Source: Reticulitermes lucifugus | Lineage: Eukaryota; Arthropoda; Insecta; Blattodea; Rhinotermitidae | DNA length: 33,605 bases | Assembly (NCBI GenBank): GCA_026260175.1 | Contig: JAKCWW010000115.1 | Location: forward strand, 123,239-156,843 | Reading direction: 5' to 3' | Part shown: positions 10,803 through 22,625 of the stretch, piece by piece | How positions within the stretch are numbered: position 1 is the stretch's first letter | Layout of the letters: every line of letters starts with the position of its first letter | Notes under the pieces: model-generated | Databases searched by the model: none | What the model was told of the DNA's origin: nothing | Seen by the model: only the letters and a program-made list of their open reading frames with translations | Program-made: the position numbers and the translations under genes

Positions 10803-13401
10803 ATCAACATCACGGCGGAAGCCTGAAATCAAGGTGAGTTTGCATTACTCGTGCCGTCTGTGTTCCCAGCTTAATGTGGCTCAACACACTCGTGTGCTTG
10901 CAGTTATATCCACAGTGTAGCTACAGACGAGTTGCTGCACCAATGAAGTGTAGACCTTTTTCACACCATCACAAGAAATTCATACATGATTAACTGAAAA
11001 TCTACCCTTCATGTACATTTTCCTTGTTATAAATGCTCAACATCGAAAAGGGTAACAGAGCAGGTTAGAGCAGTGGCAATACTCGAAATTTCTATTAGGG
11101 GTTTAACGTGTCCGAATGTGGCCGTGTTACCGGCTAGATTATCCAGCCTCCATCAGCCTCTCCATGCGAGTAATTGAAAGAGGCCAGGACACTTTCTTCC
11201 AAATCCTCGCCTATTCCCCACACGTGATCTTCTTCGTATCTAATTCAACACGACAAACCCTTGCAATTGAAACAGCGTAAAAGAAACCTGTGAATCATTA
11301 ACCCTCACAACACATTTCTGAGTATCCATTTTAATATTATACTCTTACCACTCAGATTTCCAAGTCATCACTTTACAAGAGGATTCCTAACAAATTCAGT
11401 ACAAATTTATTTTCTCCTTATAGGAGATGTATTGCAGCCTCCCATATTTTACTATTAAAGTATTGAGTGGTATGAGCAAGGAAAAAAGGTTGCATGTCAT
11501 ACAAGCTATAAGAAATACGTTTTAAGATATTCTTTCTTTCTAGGCGCGTCCACGTATTCTACCTACGGAATGCCTATTAAAATAGTTCTGTTTGTTCCAC
11601 CGTCCACTTGCAAACAACACAACCGATGAAAGGTTTTTATTAGACTGATATTGGAAAATTTAAAGAAAATATGTCAAACCATTTCAGTTTTCGTTTAGAT
11701 CGGGCAATTTTAACGCCCACCTTACATGGAAATCTACCTGCATTTCTGCTCGCATGAGCCTTCGCTTCCATGTTCTGTCCATAAGCAGGGCTGCCTAGAT
11801 GGTTGTCGGATCCCAGTGAAAAATATTTTTTCGGCTCGCCCAGCAAGGGCGGACCGGCAAGGGAAACAAATCAGAAATCGTCGTACGCAAGATGGCTGCT
11901 GGCGGCAGGTGCCGTCAACACGACAAATCACTGCCTAATTACATCTGATACTACAGAGAAAGACCGAACATATGCAACATATTCGAACCCCAGTAATTTG
12001 TAAAGGCTTTACGCCCCTCTCGTCGGCACTGCCCATAGGAGAGCTCAGCACGTCCAACCCTTATCCCAGTCTGTAGGATATTCTGGCGCCATATTCCTGT
12101 CATGTGCCTTATCAAGTTTCAGTTGACAAACTCAACATCTTTTGAGTGAATCAAGAAGTTACTTCGAATAAAATAAGGTATGTGATAGACGATACCCAAT
12201 AAAACAGGAGTTTAATCCATCCCTTCATTAAGTATATAACACACAACAATCTAACAAATCAACGTTACAACAGATGAAACTTAGTCTTACTCACCCCACT
12301 CCATTTTCCTTGTCAGATCATGGCGCAATAATCTGTCCACTGTATAAACACATCTAAAGCAACACAGGTCTTTTATGTCCGTTCATAAAACACATTACGG
12401 AATGTAAATTCACACAAAATCAATTTCAAACACTATCCGTTTTACAAAACAATACAATGTAAAGTAATTGGAAGCGAACTGTCTACTACGTACGATGTTA
12501 CAGGTGCAGGACCGAGTCTCGCCTCACCGAGTCTCTGCCTGTCTTGTTTGCCGAATGACACTTCGGCTTTTTCCGTAGTACAAGGAGTGCAGCAAGAATA
12601 TTCGCCATTTTTGTGCCGTAATATTCTGATGTCGTTGATTATCTCTAGTACTTTGCAAGACAAAGTTGATTAAAATTGTGTCATATTTGGCGATAGGCAT
12701 ATATAATTACACGTCGTTTCTCTTTCCGGTGGTAGTTCTTATACAGTAAAATTTACAAGCACAGTACCTAGGCCGTCGGGCAGAAATAGCGATACCTAAC
12801 TGGTACAAATATTTTTAATCAAATTATGTTTTGGTAATGATGATTCACTTACGAGAACAAAGACAAGTCACGTAAAATGTCCTGCCACTCTCTTGTTTGT
12901 ATTATTAAGACAGATGTTTCTGTCCTATTCAGCAGTCTCTAGTACGAGAAGAAAACCAAAGGTTGACACAAAATAATAGCTTCGCAAGCTGTCTTTTAGG
13001 TACTTAGAAGGAAAATAATAAATTACAGTTTTTTTTAAAATACTCAAAGAAAGCATTTGAATTAAGAAAGATGAATTAAATAGATAAGGCCTACAAAAAA
13101 TGTAGACCATTACGTAATGAGAAACTTCGCAGTTTTATATATGTCCTAGCATTGTTAGGGTAGGGAAACCTGATGGGCTGATCATGTAGCTCGGGTGGGG
13201 ATACAATGAGACGAAACTTAATTAGCTTCGAAAGCTTCGTCATCTTCCTGCAACATCTGATTAAGGAACTGCAGATGGCGAACTAAAAGCAGTGTAGAAT
13301 GACATTAATAGAAATCACAGATGATAGGCCTATGCCGGGGGTTTGTTTTTCTTCCATTTGTGTCAGCATAATTATTCCGGCCTTCTTTCAATCCTCCAAT
13401 T
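10803..13401. other. Nothing firm identified
   Basis: About 2.6 kb without supported features. A CpG-richer patch at 11.8-12.1 kb and a short direct repeat (accgagtctc, 12.51-12.54 kb) are the only visible structure. Confidence 0.4.
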
Positions 13402-13407
13402 TTTATT
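13402..13407 (-). terminator. Possible AATAAA poly(A) signal for the cysteine-rich peptide gene
   Basis: This is the first exact minus-strand AATAAA I found below the exon 2 stop, 815 bases downstream. A SINE fragment (13905-14033) would lie inside the resulting 3' UTR. A nearer variant signal may be used instead. In AT-rich DNA the hexamer is weak evidence. Confidence 0.22.
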
Positions 13408-13904
13408 ATATCTTCAGGCGCTGTAGACCGCCTTCCTTTTCCTAGCTACAGCAATATGTCCAACGAGGAAGAAAGTTTTGGTTACACTGCGTGCCAGCAG
13501 CCAGCTCACATTGAAATCGATATTGTTGATTCTTTTATAATTCTTCATTATTAGACTATTTCAATTCAATGTGGTATTAGCGGTCTACACAATATGCTAG
13601 CATGCGAATTTACTTTTGATTCCTATCTATGAAGAATAAACCTAGAGTTAAATTATGCTCCATTCAATTCTATCGACTTTCTCAGAAATATTGTACGTAA
13701 TGCAAAACGTAAAACTCATCAATATCTACAACTTATATTTCGAAGATTTGTCAACAGATGAATATTTTTCGAACCATGAAGAACTATGTAGAAGTGGAGG
13801 CGAGATTCCCTTCATTCTTAATCACGGCATTACATGTAGCTAAGTTGTCAGCTCCGGCTGCTTTGCCTCTGATGAAATATCCCTCATGTAGCAGGCTGGG
13901 TAAA

Positions 13905-14033
13905 ATCCAGGGCTGGTGTGAAGGCAGTTGTGGAGGATAGACAAATTCCTGACCCTGTCCCTGCCTGAAATCGAACTTCAGTCATTCATCCCGCAGTCAT
14001 TCGCTTTATCCACTAAGCTATCGCAGCTCGCTT
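13905..14033 (-). mobile_element. tRNA-derived SINE fragment
   Basis: The minus strand reads gctgcgatagcttagtggataaagcg (A box) and gaagttcgatttcagg (B box). It lies about 190 bp past the stop of the cysteine-rich exon. Confidence 0.6.
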
Positions 14034-14221
14034 TAAGGATGAAGTAATAATCCGACATGAATTATTCCAGTCGTTATGAATTAATGAGTTTCAGATAAAT
14101 GTTCTCTATTCTACAGGTACGAGCAACAGGCTGTCCCCTAATCTTGGGACATAGCTTGTGTTCACAGTCCCCTCGCCGGCTTCAGACAAGATGTAATGAT
14201 CTTGAGTTACATGTTTCGATA

Positions 14222-14355
14222 TTACTGCACCAAAATGCAGCACGCTTCGTTCTGTCTGCAGTCCTCAGCATGGTCGTCCCACAACTGACGTCCGCATCGC
14301 GTCTTCGGCGTGCATTCTCCACCTCGCATCCTGCAGCGCCTTTCCAAGATCGACA
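14222..14355 (-). CDS. Exon 2: six-cysteine beta-defensin-like mature peptide, with stop
   Basis: The exon follows a strong acceptor (pyrimidine-rich CTGTTTTGTGTTTCAG on the minus strand). It encodes 43 residues after the split codon and stops at TAA (14224-14222). Cysteines fall at exon residues 7, 14, 20, 32, 38 and 39, giving C-x6-C-x5-C-x11-C-x5-CC. A GG pair lies in the first loop, just before Cys2, and ERR precedes Cys1. This fits the beta-defensin/big-defensin pattern (C-x4-8-C-x3-5-C-x9-13-C-x4-7-CC), including the GG. With the split valine and exon 1 the precursor is 66 residues, with a mature part of about 45. Net charge is only about +1 (8 basic, 7 acidic), low for a membrane-active peptide, so a knottin-type inhibitor or a signalling peptide is also possible. 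The exon is GC- and CpG-rich against AT-rich flanks, and no cysteine is lost. The family call is inference from spacing alone. Confidence 0.68.
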
Positions 14356-14862
14356 CTGAAACACAAAACAGATGTGGTGAAATAGAAGTATAATACCTGA
14401 AATGCAGTATCATAATACTCAACGACTATTACGATTTAATTATAATTTTTAATCCCCATCCCGAAAAAAATTAAAGTTGAAATATCTGTCATAGCCTGTA
14501 GGTTACACTGTTCGGTCCTGGGTTCTTCTTTCGTCCGCCATTTTCGGACTACGGGCTGCCACGTAACTGATTGGTATTGCAACGTAAAGGCCTATTTAAA
14601 TATCTAAACAAAAGGCTTGGTTTTCACAACAAATTGCACCGAAGTTTTACGGATCAAGCAAAGTTCAATACTGGAAAAAGTGAACATCGGAATTTCTGAA
14701 AAATGAACAGGTATACCTGTCGGTTATTTGTGTAGACCAGAGTCCTCAGAGAAACTGCCACAGTTGTAAGGGCAACGCAAGGTTCTAAACACACTACATT
14801 TTACAGTACATTCCACTGAACCTGACATTTCACTAAATTTTTACTTAGCGTGGAACGCGCAA

Positions 14863-14866
14863 GCAT

Positions 14867-14923
<57 letters not shown>
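14863..14923. repeat. (CA)n microsatellite, 61 bp of alternating purine-pyrimidine
   Basis: gcatgcgc runs without a break into (ac)n ending at 14923. Intronic in the model, about 510 bp from the exon 2 acceptor. Confidence 0.95.
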
Positions 14924-14925
<2 letters not shown>

Positions 14926-15189
14926 CAACACGAACGGAAAATTGCACACATTCCTAATCGTCCGAAACATATCGAGGTAAGTAATCAGCACTGATACGGT
15001 CGCCTTACCCTAGGAACACCAGCTCAATGGGACACCATGTGGACCTCAGACCTGTTTATAAGACGTAAATTTGATCCTGTGCACGCCATGAAGGCATTCA
15101 GGACAGTGGCTGTAAAGATCCACACTTTTTAAACTTGATAGTAGACGAATGTGAGTGGTAACGTCCATTTCTCCTCCGTTTTACTACTA

Positions 15190-15362
15190 GGAAAATCGAC
15201 CCCTTTTCCCATTGGATAGGAAACTGGGTAGGCCCCAATGTCGGTCTGGACGCTTCTGAGAAGAGAAAAATCACTTGCCTCTGCCGGGAATAGCAACACG
15301 ATTCTTCGGTCTGCCGGCCCTCAGCCTAGTGACTAATCTGACTGAGCTATCCCTACTCTTGT
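15190..15362 (-). mobile_element. tRNA-derived SINE fragment
   Basis: The minus strand reads gggatagctcagtcagattagtcac, an A box, then a degraded B-box region and body. It lies in the predicted intron. Confidence 0.55.
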
Positions 15363-16764
15363 AAGACGTTGTAGTGAATATAAAAATTAGGATTATTCCG
15401 CATAGAATCAAACTTCTGCTGTCCAGTGCACAGCCTGTCAATACACAAATTTTCTCTGTTTAATATATATTTTAATTAATATTATACTTTCAATTTCACC
15501 TAAGGATAAATATCTCTGTTACTTCCAAAATAAATCTAGGACACTTTATCGTCACAGTATTTCTTATGCTTAAGAAACATGTTATGAAATTGGACATAAT
15601 ATTCACTTTTCCTTAACCCCGGCACTAAACAGACATAACTGGTTATATGCTCAATCCGACTGCTTCATCACTAAGGAAAGAGGCTCCCCCCCCCAACCCG
15701 GTATCGAATACAGCCCAGAGAGTGCTGATGGAAAGAAAAATTACTGTATGGAGCATGGTCTTCCACCCAGTCATCTTACTGATTAATATGATTAATTCTG
15801 GCTTATATTTTCATTGTCAGACTTGGTCTGTAACTTTTCCCAATCTACGAAGTTTTCATTAAAAAGAAACGTGTAAATCGTGTCTCAACTTACGGCCGTG
15901 ACAACACTCAACCCCTGCCTCTTGTTGTAGAGGACAAAGCCCCTTTTTGGGGTTGAGATGACCTGTGGGACATTCTTTCTCTGGAAGACATAACCCTCCG
16001 GCACGAGTACACGGTTCTTCCAGGTTGAACTTCGCTGGTACAGCCTCTCCGTCTGCTGTAAACCAAGAGTGAAACAGTCTTCAGGTGAGGCAGTCCTTTC
16101 TGATAGCTATGTAAAACGGGTACATAAATAACAAGACCACCAATCTCAACGGTATTTGCGTTGTTGGACAATCTTCGTTGTCTAATGTGTAAAATGTTTC
16201 GGCTTTAATTATAGGCCACCATAAGGCACAGACAAAAATATGCGAGAAAAGAACACTCACATAAAACACATTATTATTAAACCAATTGAGATCTGAACCT
16301 TACCATATTTACAAATGGTTTTACCTATTAAAACCAAAACTTTATAAGTTAAAAATTAATATATATTAAAATAATTCAATTAACTTAAATGTTATTGCAG
16401 TACTTATGTATTTCGTCAAAATTCTTCTTTTGTATAAATACAAATAATATGAAGTCATATGTGTGCCGCCGAGGGATGACAAAATTTTGGGTGATTTTTA
16501 AAGCTATAATTACAGCCCAAATGCTTACGGCACTTTCTTTGCCTTTCATTTTCCTTTAGGTTGTTCCTTGTTAAAGTATAGGCTATTAAGTAAATAATGT
16601 GAAAAAGTGATCCCGCATGAGTATAATGAAGGGCAGTTTCCACTTATTCATACTGATGGAAGTTATAGATCTTAATGTTATATAGACGTGATGTCACTCA
16701 TGCGTAATAATATTGTATAAGGGGAAGTGTTCTTAATCATGCTAAAGCTCTATTTCATTGCGAC

Positions 16765-16850
16765 GTAAAAACCTTTTATATTGACAGAGGATTTTCAGTG
16801 TCGATTCCGTGGACTAAATTTAATCAAAATCCGTCGAGTAGTTACAGATA
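16765..16850. repeat. Related aaatttaatcaaaatccg repeat
   Basis: Shares the motif with 2545-2570; short and isolated. Confidence 0.3.
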
Positions 16851-17124
16851 TGAAATATATGAAGGGAGTCACTGTATTCTCATTCTGCATTAATTTTGTG
16901 CACTTCGTGCAAATAAAACTAAAAAATTGTAACCTTGAAATAAGTTTTCGTAACGCAAATCCGATAAAAAGCCATATTCATGCCTGTCTTCTATGTAATA
17001 TTCGATATTTAACTCTGAATTCGTCTGTGACTGGTCCAGATTTCTTCGCGAGGAGTCACACTTATTAATACAGAACCGTTATGTTGACACTTAACGTCTC
17101 TACTACGGTCACGAGATAAAACTC

Positions 17125-17475
17125 GTAAAAGACGGGCACTACCTCACGAGACGCCGCTGAAAATGTTGCTGACCGCATGTGAGAAATCTACGAACATTTA
17201 CTGACGAAGTTACTGGCCGCATGTGGTGAACATTATGGTCTGATACTGATGTAACTGCTGGCCGTATTTGGAAACATCATGATAAGCTGCTGGCATAATT
17301 ACTGGAGGCAAGTCCGAGTATCACGAGCCACTCCTGAAGCAAATGCTGGCCGCATGTAGAAATATCAGGAGCTGCTGCTGAAATAAATTGTTGGCCGTAT
17401 GTGGGAAAATCACGAGCCCCTTCAGTATATAATTGCTGGCCGCATGTGGGAACGTGCGGCCACATTTCCCAGATT
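17125..17475. repeat. Minisatellite, 44-45-bp unit, about seven copies
   Basis: Units start with variants of ctggccgcatgtgg at 17169, 17213, 17258, 17302, 17346, 17391 and 17436, with a partial unit before. 45 bp is 15 codons, and part of the minus strand reads as repeated TCGQQ/TYGQQ peptides. It is intronic if the gene model holds. Confidence 0.85.
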
Positions 17476-17734
17476 CCTTCCACGGTGATTATTTACAAGG
17501 CTTGTTCGCTCCCGGAGGCCGGTCGGCCGGCTAAACGTAATGCAGTAGCAAACACAGGGGCGTTTCATGACCAGTAGCCTTCCAAGAAGCACGGAAATCT
17601 TTGCCCAGGGCCCAAACACGCACCCCACTCCTTTTAATATTAAAATGTTTTTTTAATAACGTTCCTTCCGTCGCACTCAACATATATCAGGGGTCGCAAA
17701 TTCCTCCCCGAGTGAGACTTTTGTCGAAACATGT

Positions 17735-17970
17735 CGTCATGTGAGAGTTTGCTTTAAAGTTGTCTGTTGTTTAGTTCTGTCCCTTCTCATCACGTGAAAG
17801 AAAAAATTTCGAGATTTAAATTTCTCAAGGCCGTAAATGTTAAAATTACGACCTTCTGAAATGTGACGACGTGTAAATATGTAAACGGGTGTCAGTGTTT
17901 CGGACATACTTGTAAGGAGTCGAATCACATAACCCATCCCAAGCCTAGTCACTGCACCGATTGAGATGTC
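17735..17970 (-). mobile_element. Possible tRNA-derived SINE
   Basis: The minus-strand head reads catctcaatcggtgcagtgac, followed by a B-box-like gtgattcgactcc. The body below is assigned by position only. Confidence 0.4.
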
Positions 17971-18272
17971 TCGTCTTCTTATTTATTCTTAGAACCAGAC
18001 GAAATTATGACTGAAAGAACACCAAGTTGCTCAGTGTTACGGTAGGTCGTTATCTGAATATAGCACTGCGCTGTAAAGATTAATTACAATGACATTAACA
18101 GATTAACTTGCTCCATGAAGCAGAATCCTTGCCGATTTATTGTATCCCAAATTTCCTCATCGTCTTTACAATTACTGCAGTCCGAAACTCTGTGCGTGAA
18201 GTCGAAATGCTAGGGTAATTATAATTTATAACAACTTCTTCATCCTCCATATTCAGGTTCCTTCATGAAAGA

Positions 18273-18717
18273 GTAAAACCCTCTGTATTGGCCACCTTTG
18301 GTTCGAATCAAAGTCGCCCAACTTATACAGGTGGTCAACTTATGGAAACTACTTGACGATACAGAAATTGAACATTGCACTATAATTTGGGCAAACGTAC
18401 AGTTCAGAGTGCACAGAAAGGATAGAGGTTGAGTGGACAACAAATAGTTCTCTTAATGAGTGAGAATTTCGGCCCATGTACAGAACGATACAAACGACAG
18501 ACAACTCTGTAGGTCGGCCAGCATAGGGAGGTTGAACTTATACAGAAAACATAACACTAAATGTGAAACTGATGCCAGGATTCGAGATAAACAGGTGGCA
18601 AATTTATGGAGTAATGGCCACGTAGATTACCAGAAAAATTCGCCGGTTCCTTAAAAGTGCGGCCAATTGTGCAAGGTGGTGGACCTACAACGGTGGCCAA
18701 CTTTACAGGTTTTATTG
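18273..18717. mobile_element. ~445-bp MITE with inverted ends and ggtggccaactt subrepeats
   Basis: The left end is gtaaaaccctctgtattggccacc. The right end inverted is aataaaacctgtaaagttggccacc. Variants of the ggccaactta motif recur inside. No transposase. The target-site duplication is not clear. Confidence 0.5.
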
Positions 18718-19554
18718 TATGACTAATCGAACTCGATTTATTTTCCATACCAACTCAACGGAGACCGTTCTGGCGACCCCTGGGGAACAGTTTTCTGTCG
18801 CTATTGGTTATTTCCATAGCGAATGAGCTATATGCTACAAGAGGCTGTTAGCTGCAGCAGACCTCTCAGACTAAGCCTCAGGAAAGAAATATTACAAATT
18901 CAAGTTGCCCATTTATTAGAGAATTTTTCTTTCGATTCACACGCAATTTAAATGTCTGGCAATCTATCTAAGTAACGGCGATCCTCATGGGAAAATGTAT
19001 AGTGACATTACACGAATATAAGAAACCGAAATTAAGGAAATAACAAAGAAATTACTGTAAAGCACGTATGCGTATCGCCAAGATATGCATTTTAATACCA
19101 CAGAACACGAGAGAGAAAGTCAAGAGGGTAAATTTTATTTAAATAAGCCTTAAATATCCAGCTCCTATCTCCAAGACATGCACTGCATATCAGTTACATA
19201 GATTATCGATTAATATTTAGGAAATCTGTGGCTGTTTACTGTGAGAACCGAATGAATATCGGTAACCATGGCAACCAAATGTGAATTTCACTTCATTTAC
19301 TCATTCACAAACCGAGTGCATTATATAAGGTAAATTCACTTGTAGCTAAATTCGCATGACGTGAGTTGGTATGTCTGTGACGCCATACCATTATTAATCT
19401 TTGTTCCTCCTCTTTGAATTGCTTCATTTTTTTCTAACGTCACGTTACCTTTCGTCTATTTATAACTCGGAGTGCAGAAACGTGATCGCATTTTGTGTGA
19501 CTTAGTCACAAAAAGCCACTACTAAGTAACGAGGTAGAAATAGGCTTCTCTTAA

Positions 19555-19850
19555 AAAATACTGATATTACTTTTCTATCCAATGCTCCCCTATTTTCGAA
19601 AGAGCATTGCTGCTTGGAAGGTTCCCAGGCGTCGCCTTTTGTCTTTCTGGTAAGAGCAACATGTAGATGAAGATGAGTATGGAGCATTGGTGGAATGATA
19701 CTGACACGAGAAGAGTAAGTACTGGGGGAAAGCAAGCCCCAATCCCACTTTCCCAGCCACAAATCTCACATGGAATAACCTGCGATCTAACCCGGGCCTT
19801 CGCAGTGAGAGGCCGGCTGCTAACCGTCTGAGCCATGACACGGCCTTCAC
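19555..19850 (-). mobile_element. SINE family C, near full length
   Basis: The minus strand starts gccgtgtcatggctcagacggttagc (A-box-like), with a B-box-like gggttagatcgc. The body continues through ccaccaatgctccatactcatc to ggggagcattggatag. Overlapping open frames here are repeat-derived. Confidence 0.7.
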
Positions 19851-20221
19851 TTAGAATTCTGTAGCCTGCTGGCAATAATGCAGCTTTCGAGTGGGCTCTG
19901 AATCACATAAGTACCTTCTTCAGTAGGTGGGGGTTGTACTACTGGCAATGACTACACTGACAACAGACATGTGGGTTTCGAAAGTTTTGCTCGTGAGGGA
20001 CTGAGAATGTTCCCACCACATGACAGTTTTCTGCTACTCTGATGACGACACCATATTTCATCACCGGTCACCAAGCACGCGGCTATCTATTGAGCATATT
20101 TTATCTTGTATTATAAAACACTTATTTGTATAACAGTGTGAAAAATATCTAAAAATCCATAACCCTCAAGATCCCTGTTCTGTTGGTCTTGTTTACCGCA
20201 CGGATATGCCTAGAACGTAAA

Positions 20222-20500
20222 GGTAAAGCAATCCCATTACAGGCCTGTACAGGCCCTTAGGTTTCCAGGAGGTTGAGGCTCTAGACAATCGGCACATGAA
20301 GGTGGTAAGGTTGTCAGCCCTACACACCGGCCGCCTTTACCCNNNNNNNNNNNNNNNNNNNNNNNNNNNNNNNNNNNNNNNNNNNNNNNNNNGGTACTCA
20401 TTTCTGTTAGAGGCTAAGTCGACCCCAGGGCCATAGTGCGGCCGAAAGGATTATGCTAATGAAGAATTCCAATGACACCATCGGGAATCGAACCCGCAAA
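20222..20500 (-). mobile_element. SINE family B, copy 3, containing the assembly gap
   Basis: Matches copy 2 on both sides of the N run, including cacaccggccgcctttaccc before it and gaccccagggccatagtgc after it, and the B box tcgggaatcgaacccgc. The head is cut short after the B box. Confidence 0.72.
20343..20392. other. Assembly gap of 50 N
   Basis: A run of exactly 50 N inside SINE family B copy 3. The copy at 8.9 kb has only about 15 bases between the same flanks, so the size is probably a placeholder. Confidence 0.97.
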
Positions 20501-21039
20501 TGCCTAGAATAAATCCACAGTAAATGTGTGTCTTACGCACACTCTGTATTACTAGCTGTTCAAAACACGGCCCGCGCATGTTTAACATTGTGTCCGCAGT
20601 AAGTTTGTGTCTAGCACATGCGTTAAAGTCTCCAACCGCTAACTTTCCCCACCAGCTTATGGATGAGACTTCTGCTGGACCAACTCACTCATTACAGTGC
20701 AGTGGTAGCTACGCATTACGTAAAATTTGACGTTCAACAACCCACGACTTCACCCACAGAGTATATTCATATGTGTCTTCTGGTTCGCAAAATACAGAGA
20801 GGATATTTACCTGAACAGCAACCAATTTATCTCTATAAGAGGAATCCGATGTGGGAGACAGAATTGGAAATTCAAATACCGTTTTCAGAGTGAGCATAGT
20901 TGAAGTGACATTTTTTGAACACATTAGAACTTTTGCTTAACTTTCGACTTACGTGACATACACGAAGCAGCAGATGAATATCCGCTGTTTGAAATTGCGG
21001 GTAATTAAACAGAACGTATTTACTCAAACGATGTAGCAA

Positions 21040-21327
21040 TCATCGGCGTACCGTGTCTCTCCGCATAGCTCTTGGCCTTCGTGTTGCTGCTGCCTGACTC
21101 TTCGCCTTGGGTATGCCTACTACCGAAATTACTCGTGCTGTGGCCGCAAGGGCCCCTCTCCCCACGCTCACATTTTTTTGATAATTTTTAATGTTCTGCG
21201 TCCCTCCAGGCTGTTCTTGTTCTAAACGCCTTGAATATTTCCCCAACTTGTTGGAAGGCTTCGCATGTTTAGCCTTGGTTTCTTGCATAAACAAGACGCT
21301 GATCTCAGCTATTGACACGTGACACAT
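21040..21327 (-). CDS. Unassigned 95-codon frame, basic C-terminus, inside the predicted intron
   Basis: It begins MCHVSIAEISVLFMQETKAK and becomes basic and Ala/Arg/Lys-rich, ending RRPRAMRRDTVRR. I recognise no domain. A CTCAG acceptor-like site lies just upstream (TTTCGCTCAG), so it could be an alternative exon or the relic of another gene. There is no clear SINE or LINE match. Its length alone does not prove coding. Confidence 0.2.
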   Translation of the reverse strand: MCHVSIAEISVLFMQETKAKHAKPSNKLGKYSRRLEQEQPGGTQNIKNYQKNVSVGRGALAATARVISVVGIPKAKSQAAATRRPRAMRRDTVRR

Positions 21328-21574
21328 TCACTGTCTGAGCGAAATGCCATGTTATTGAACGTCAAGAGACTGGTAGACATAATTATCGTTGTGACGAAAC
21401 GAGTTAATAATCCATTCTTGTTGTCGTGAAACACAGAGTGGGACATCCTGATCGTATTAACAGTGGCTATAAGAATCAACACATTATTAAGTAGTTAGTT
21501 TTTTTTCAGTTTTAATTAAAAAGGATTTATTAACAATTTTCTGTCTTCTGCGGTGCAACAGTCCAATTCGGACC

Positions 21575-21805
21575 TCGGCCGCCTCATTGTTGAGATTACT
21601 AGATCACACACAATTAGATACACACACACAGCCGGTAGGACTCCTCTGAATGAGTGATCGGCTCGTGGCAGAGGCCGCTACCTACACAACACACAACATT
21701 CACAAGAGACAGACATCCATGCAGTCAGCGGAATTTGAACTCGCGATCCCAGGAATTGAGCGGCTGCAGACCTACGCCTTAGACCGCACGGCCACCGGGA
21801 CCGGC
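21575..21805 (-). mobile_element. SINE family A, copy 2
   Basis: It matches copy 1 along its whole length, including cacagccggtaggactcctctga and agacagacatccatgcagtcag. The B box has decayed to GAGTTCAAATTCC. It lies in the predicted intron. Confidence 0.7.
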
Positions 21806-21970
21806 TTTATTAGCAGTAAAAGTTAACAATTATCCAAATTCAAATTGCTGGGCAATAATCTTTCATTGGGCTTCAGATCAGAATTAATTTTTAGGCCTAA
21901 TTTCATCTTGTGTTTCATAAACATATTTTATTTTATTGTGTATTAATAACGGCGTGTACAATAAATCTCC

Positions 21971-22052
21971 ACTACTACTACCAGTTTAGTAGTACTACTA
22001 CTATTGATAATAATAATTGTAATAATAGTAATAATAATAATTATTATTATAT
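21971..22052. repeat. (ACT)n/(AAT)n microsatellite
   Basis: Imperfect actact and aataat runs with a short palindrome (aataataattattatta). Confidence 0.85.
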
Positions 22053-22124
22053 CACTTCTAATTCTTTTGTTGGTGTTCTCACCAACATCAAAATTCTATA
22101 ACGGTTAAGCTTTCGAAAAATCTA

Positions 22125-22625
22125 AACAAATTCCACACAGCAGAGCCCTTCGTGAGAACTTAATAGTCGTCCAGCCTACGAAGAAATTGTCTGCCGTTTA
22201 TAGAAACCGTGAGTTCATTACCATACTGACACGATTCAAACACTGGAACCCATCTACAGGAATATGAATCCAAATCTCCCCTTCTTAGCTTTATTTTTTA
22301 AGATCCATTTCTTTAAAGCCCTTCCATTTATTCTTAGGTCTTCTAAGTGGCCTCTCTCTCTCTTCCGACATTTCAGCCACAATTTATATGTAACCTTTTC
22401 GTCTCTCCTATTCATTCTATATTCTTTGCATATCTCATCTGCCTTGATTTCATCATACATACACTTCTTAGTGGGATAAAAATTATGAATTTCCTCTTTA
22501 TACAATTTTCTCCAGTATCCTGTTACTCTCCCCTGTTAGGTCCATACATTCTTCTCGGCACACTGTTCTCAAACACCCTTAATCCACGTTACTCCCTTAG
22601 GCTAATGTGAGACAATTTTGAACTT
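22125..22625 (-). pseudogene. LINE RT C-terminus and 3' end
   Basis: On the minus strand it reads, with shifts, LRVFENSVPRRMYGPNRGE, then MMKSRQMRYAK, then a decayed nucleic-acid-binding block (agaggccacttagaagacctaag), and the 3' tail near 22.15 kb. It lies in the predicted intron, on the same strand as the peptide gene. Confidence 0.6.

Noticed and set aside
11734..11931. Cysteine-rich minus frame as a second defensin-like exon
   Set aside because: Cysteine spacing fits no known pattern, there is no CC pair, and the sequence overlaps other open frames.
15640..15790. tRNA-like SINE around cccggtatcgaatac
   Set aside because: B-box-like string only; no A box at a suitable distance.
19567..19875. 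Three overlapping minus frames of 86-102 codons
   Set aside because: They are translations of the full-length SINE C.
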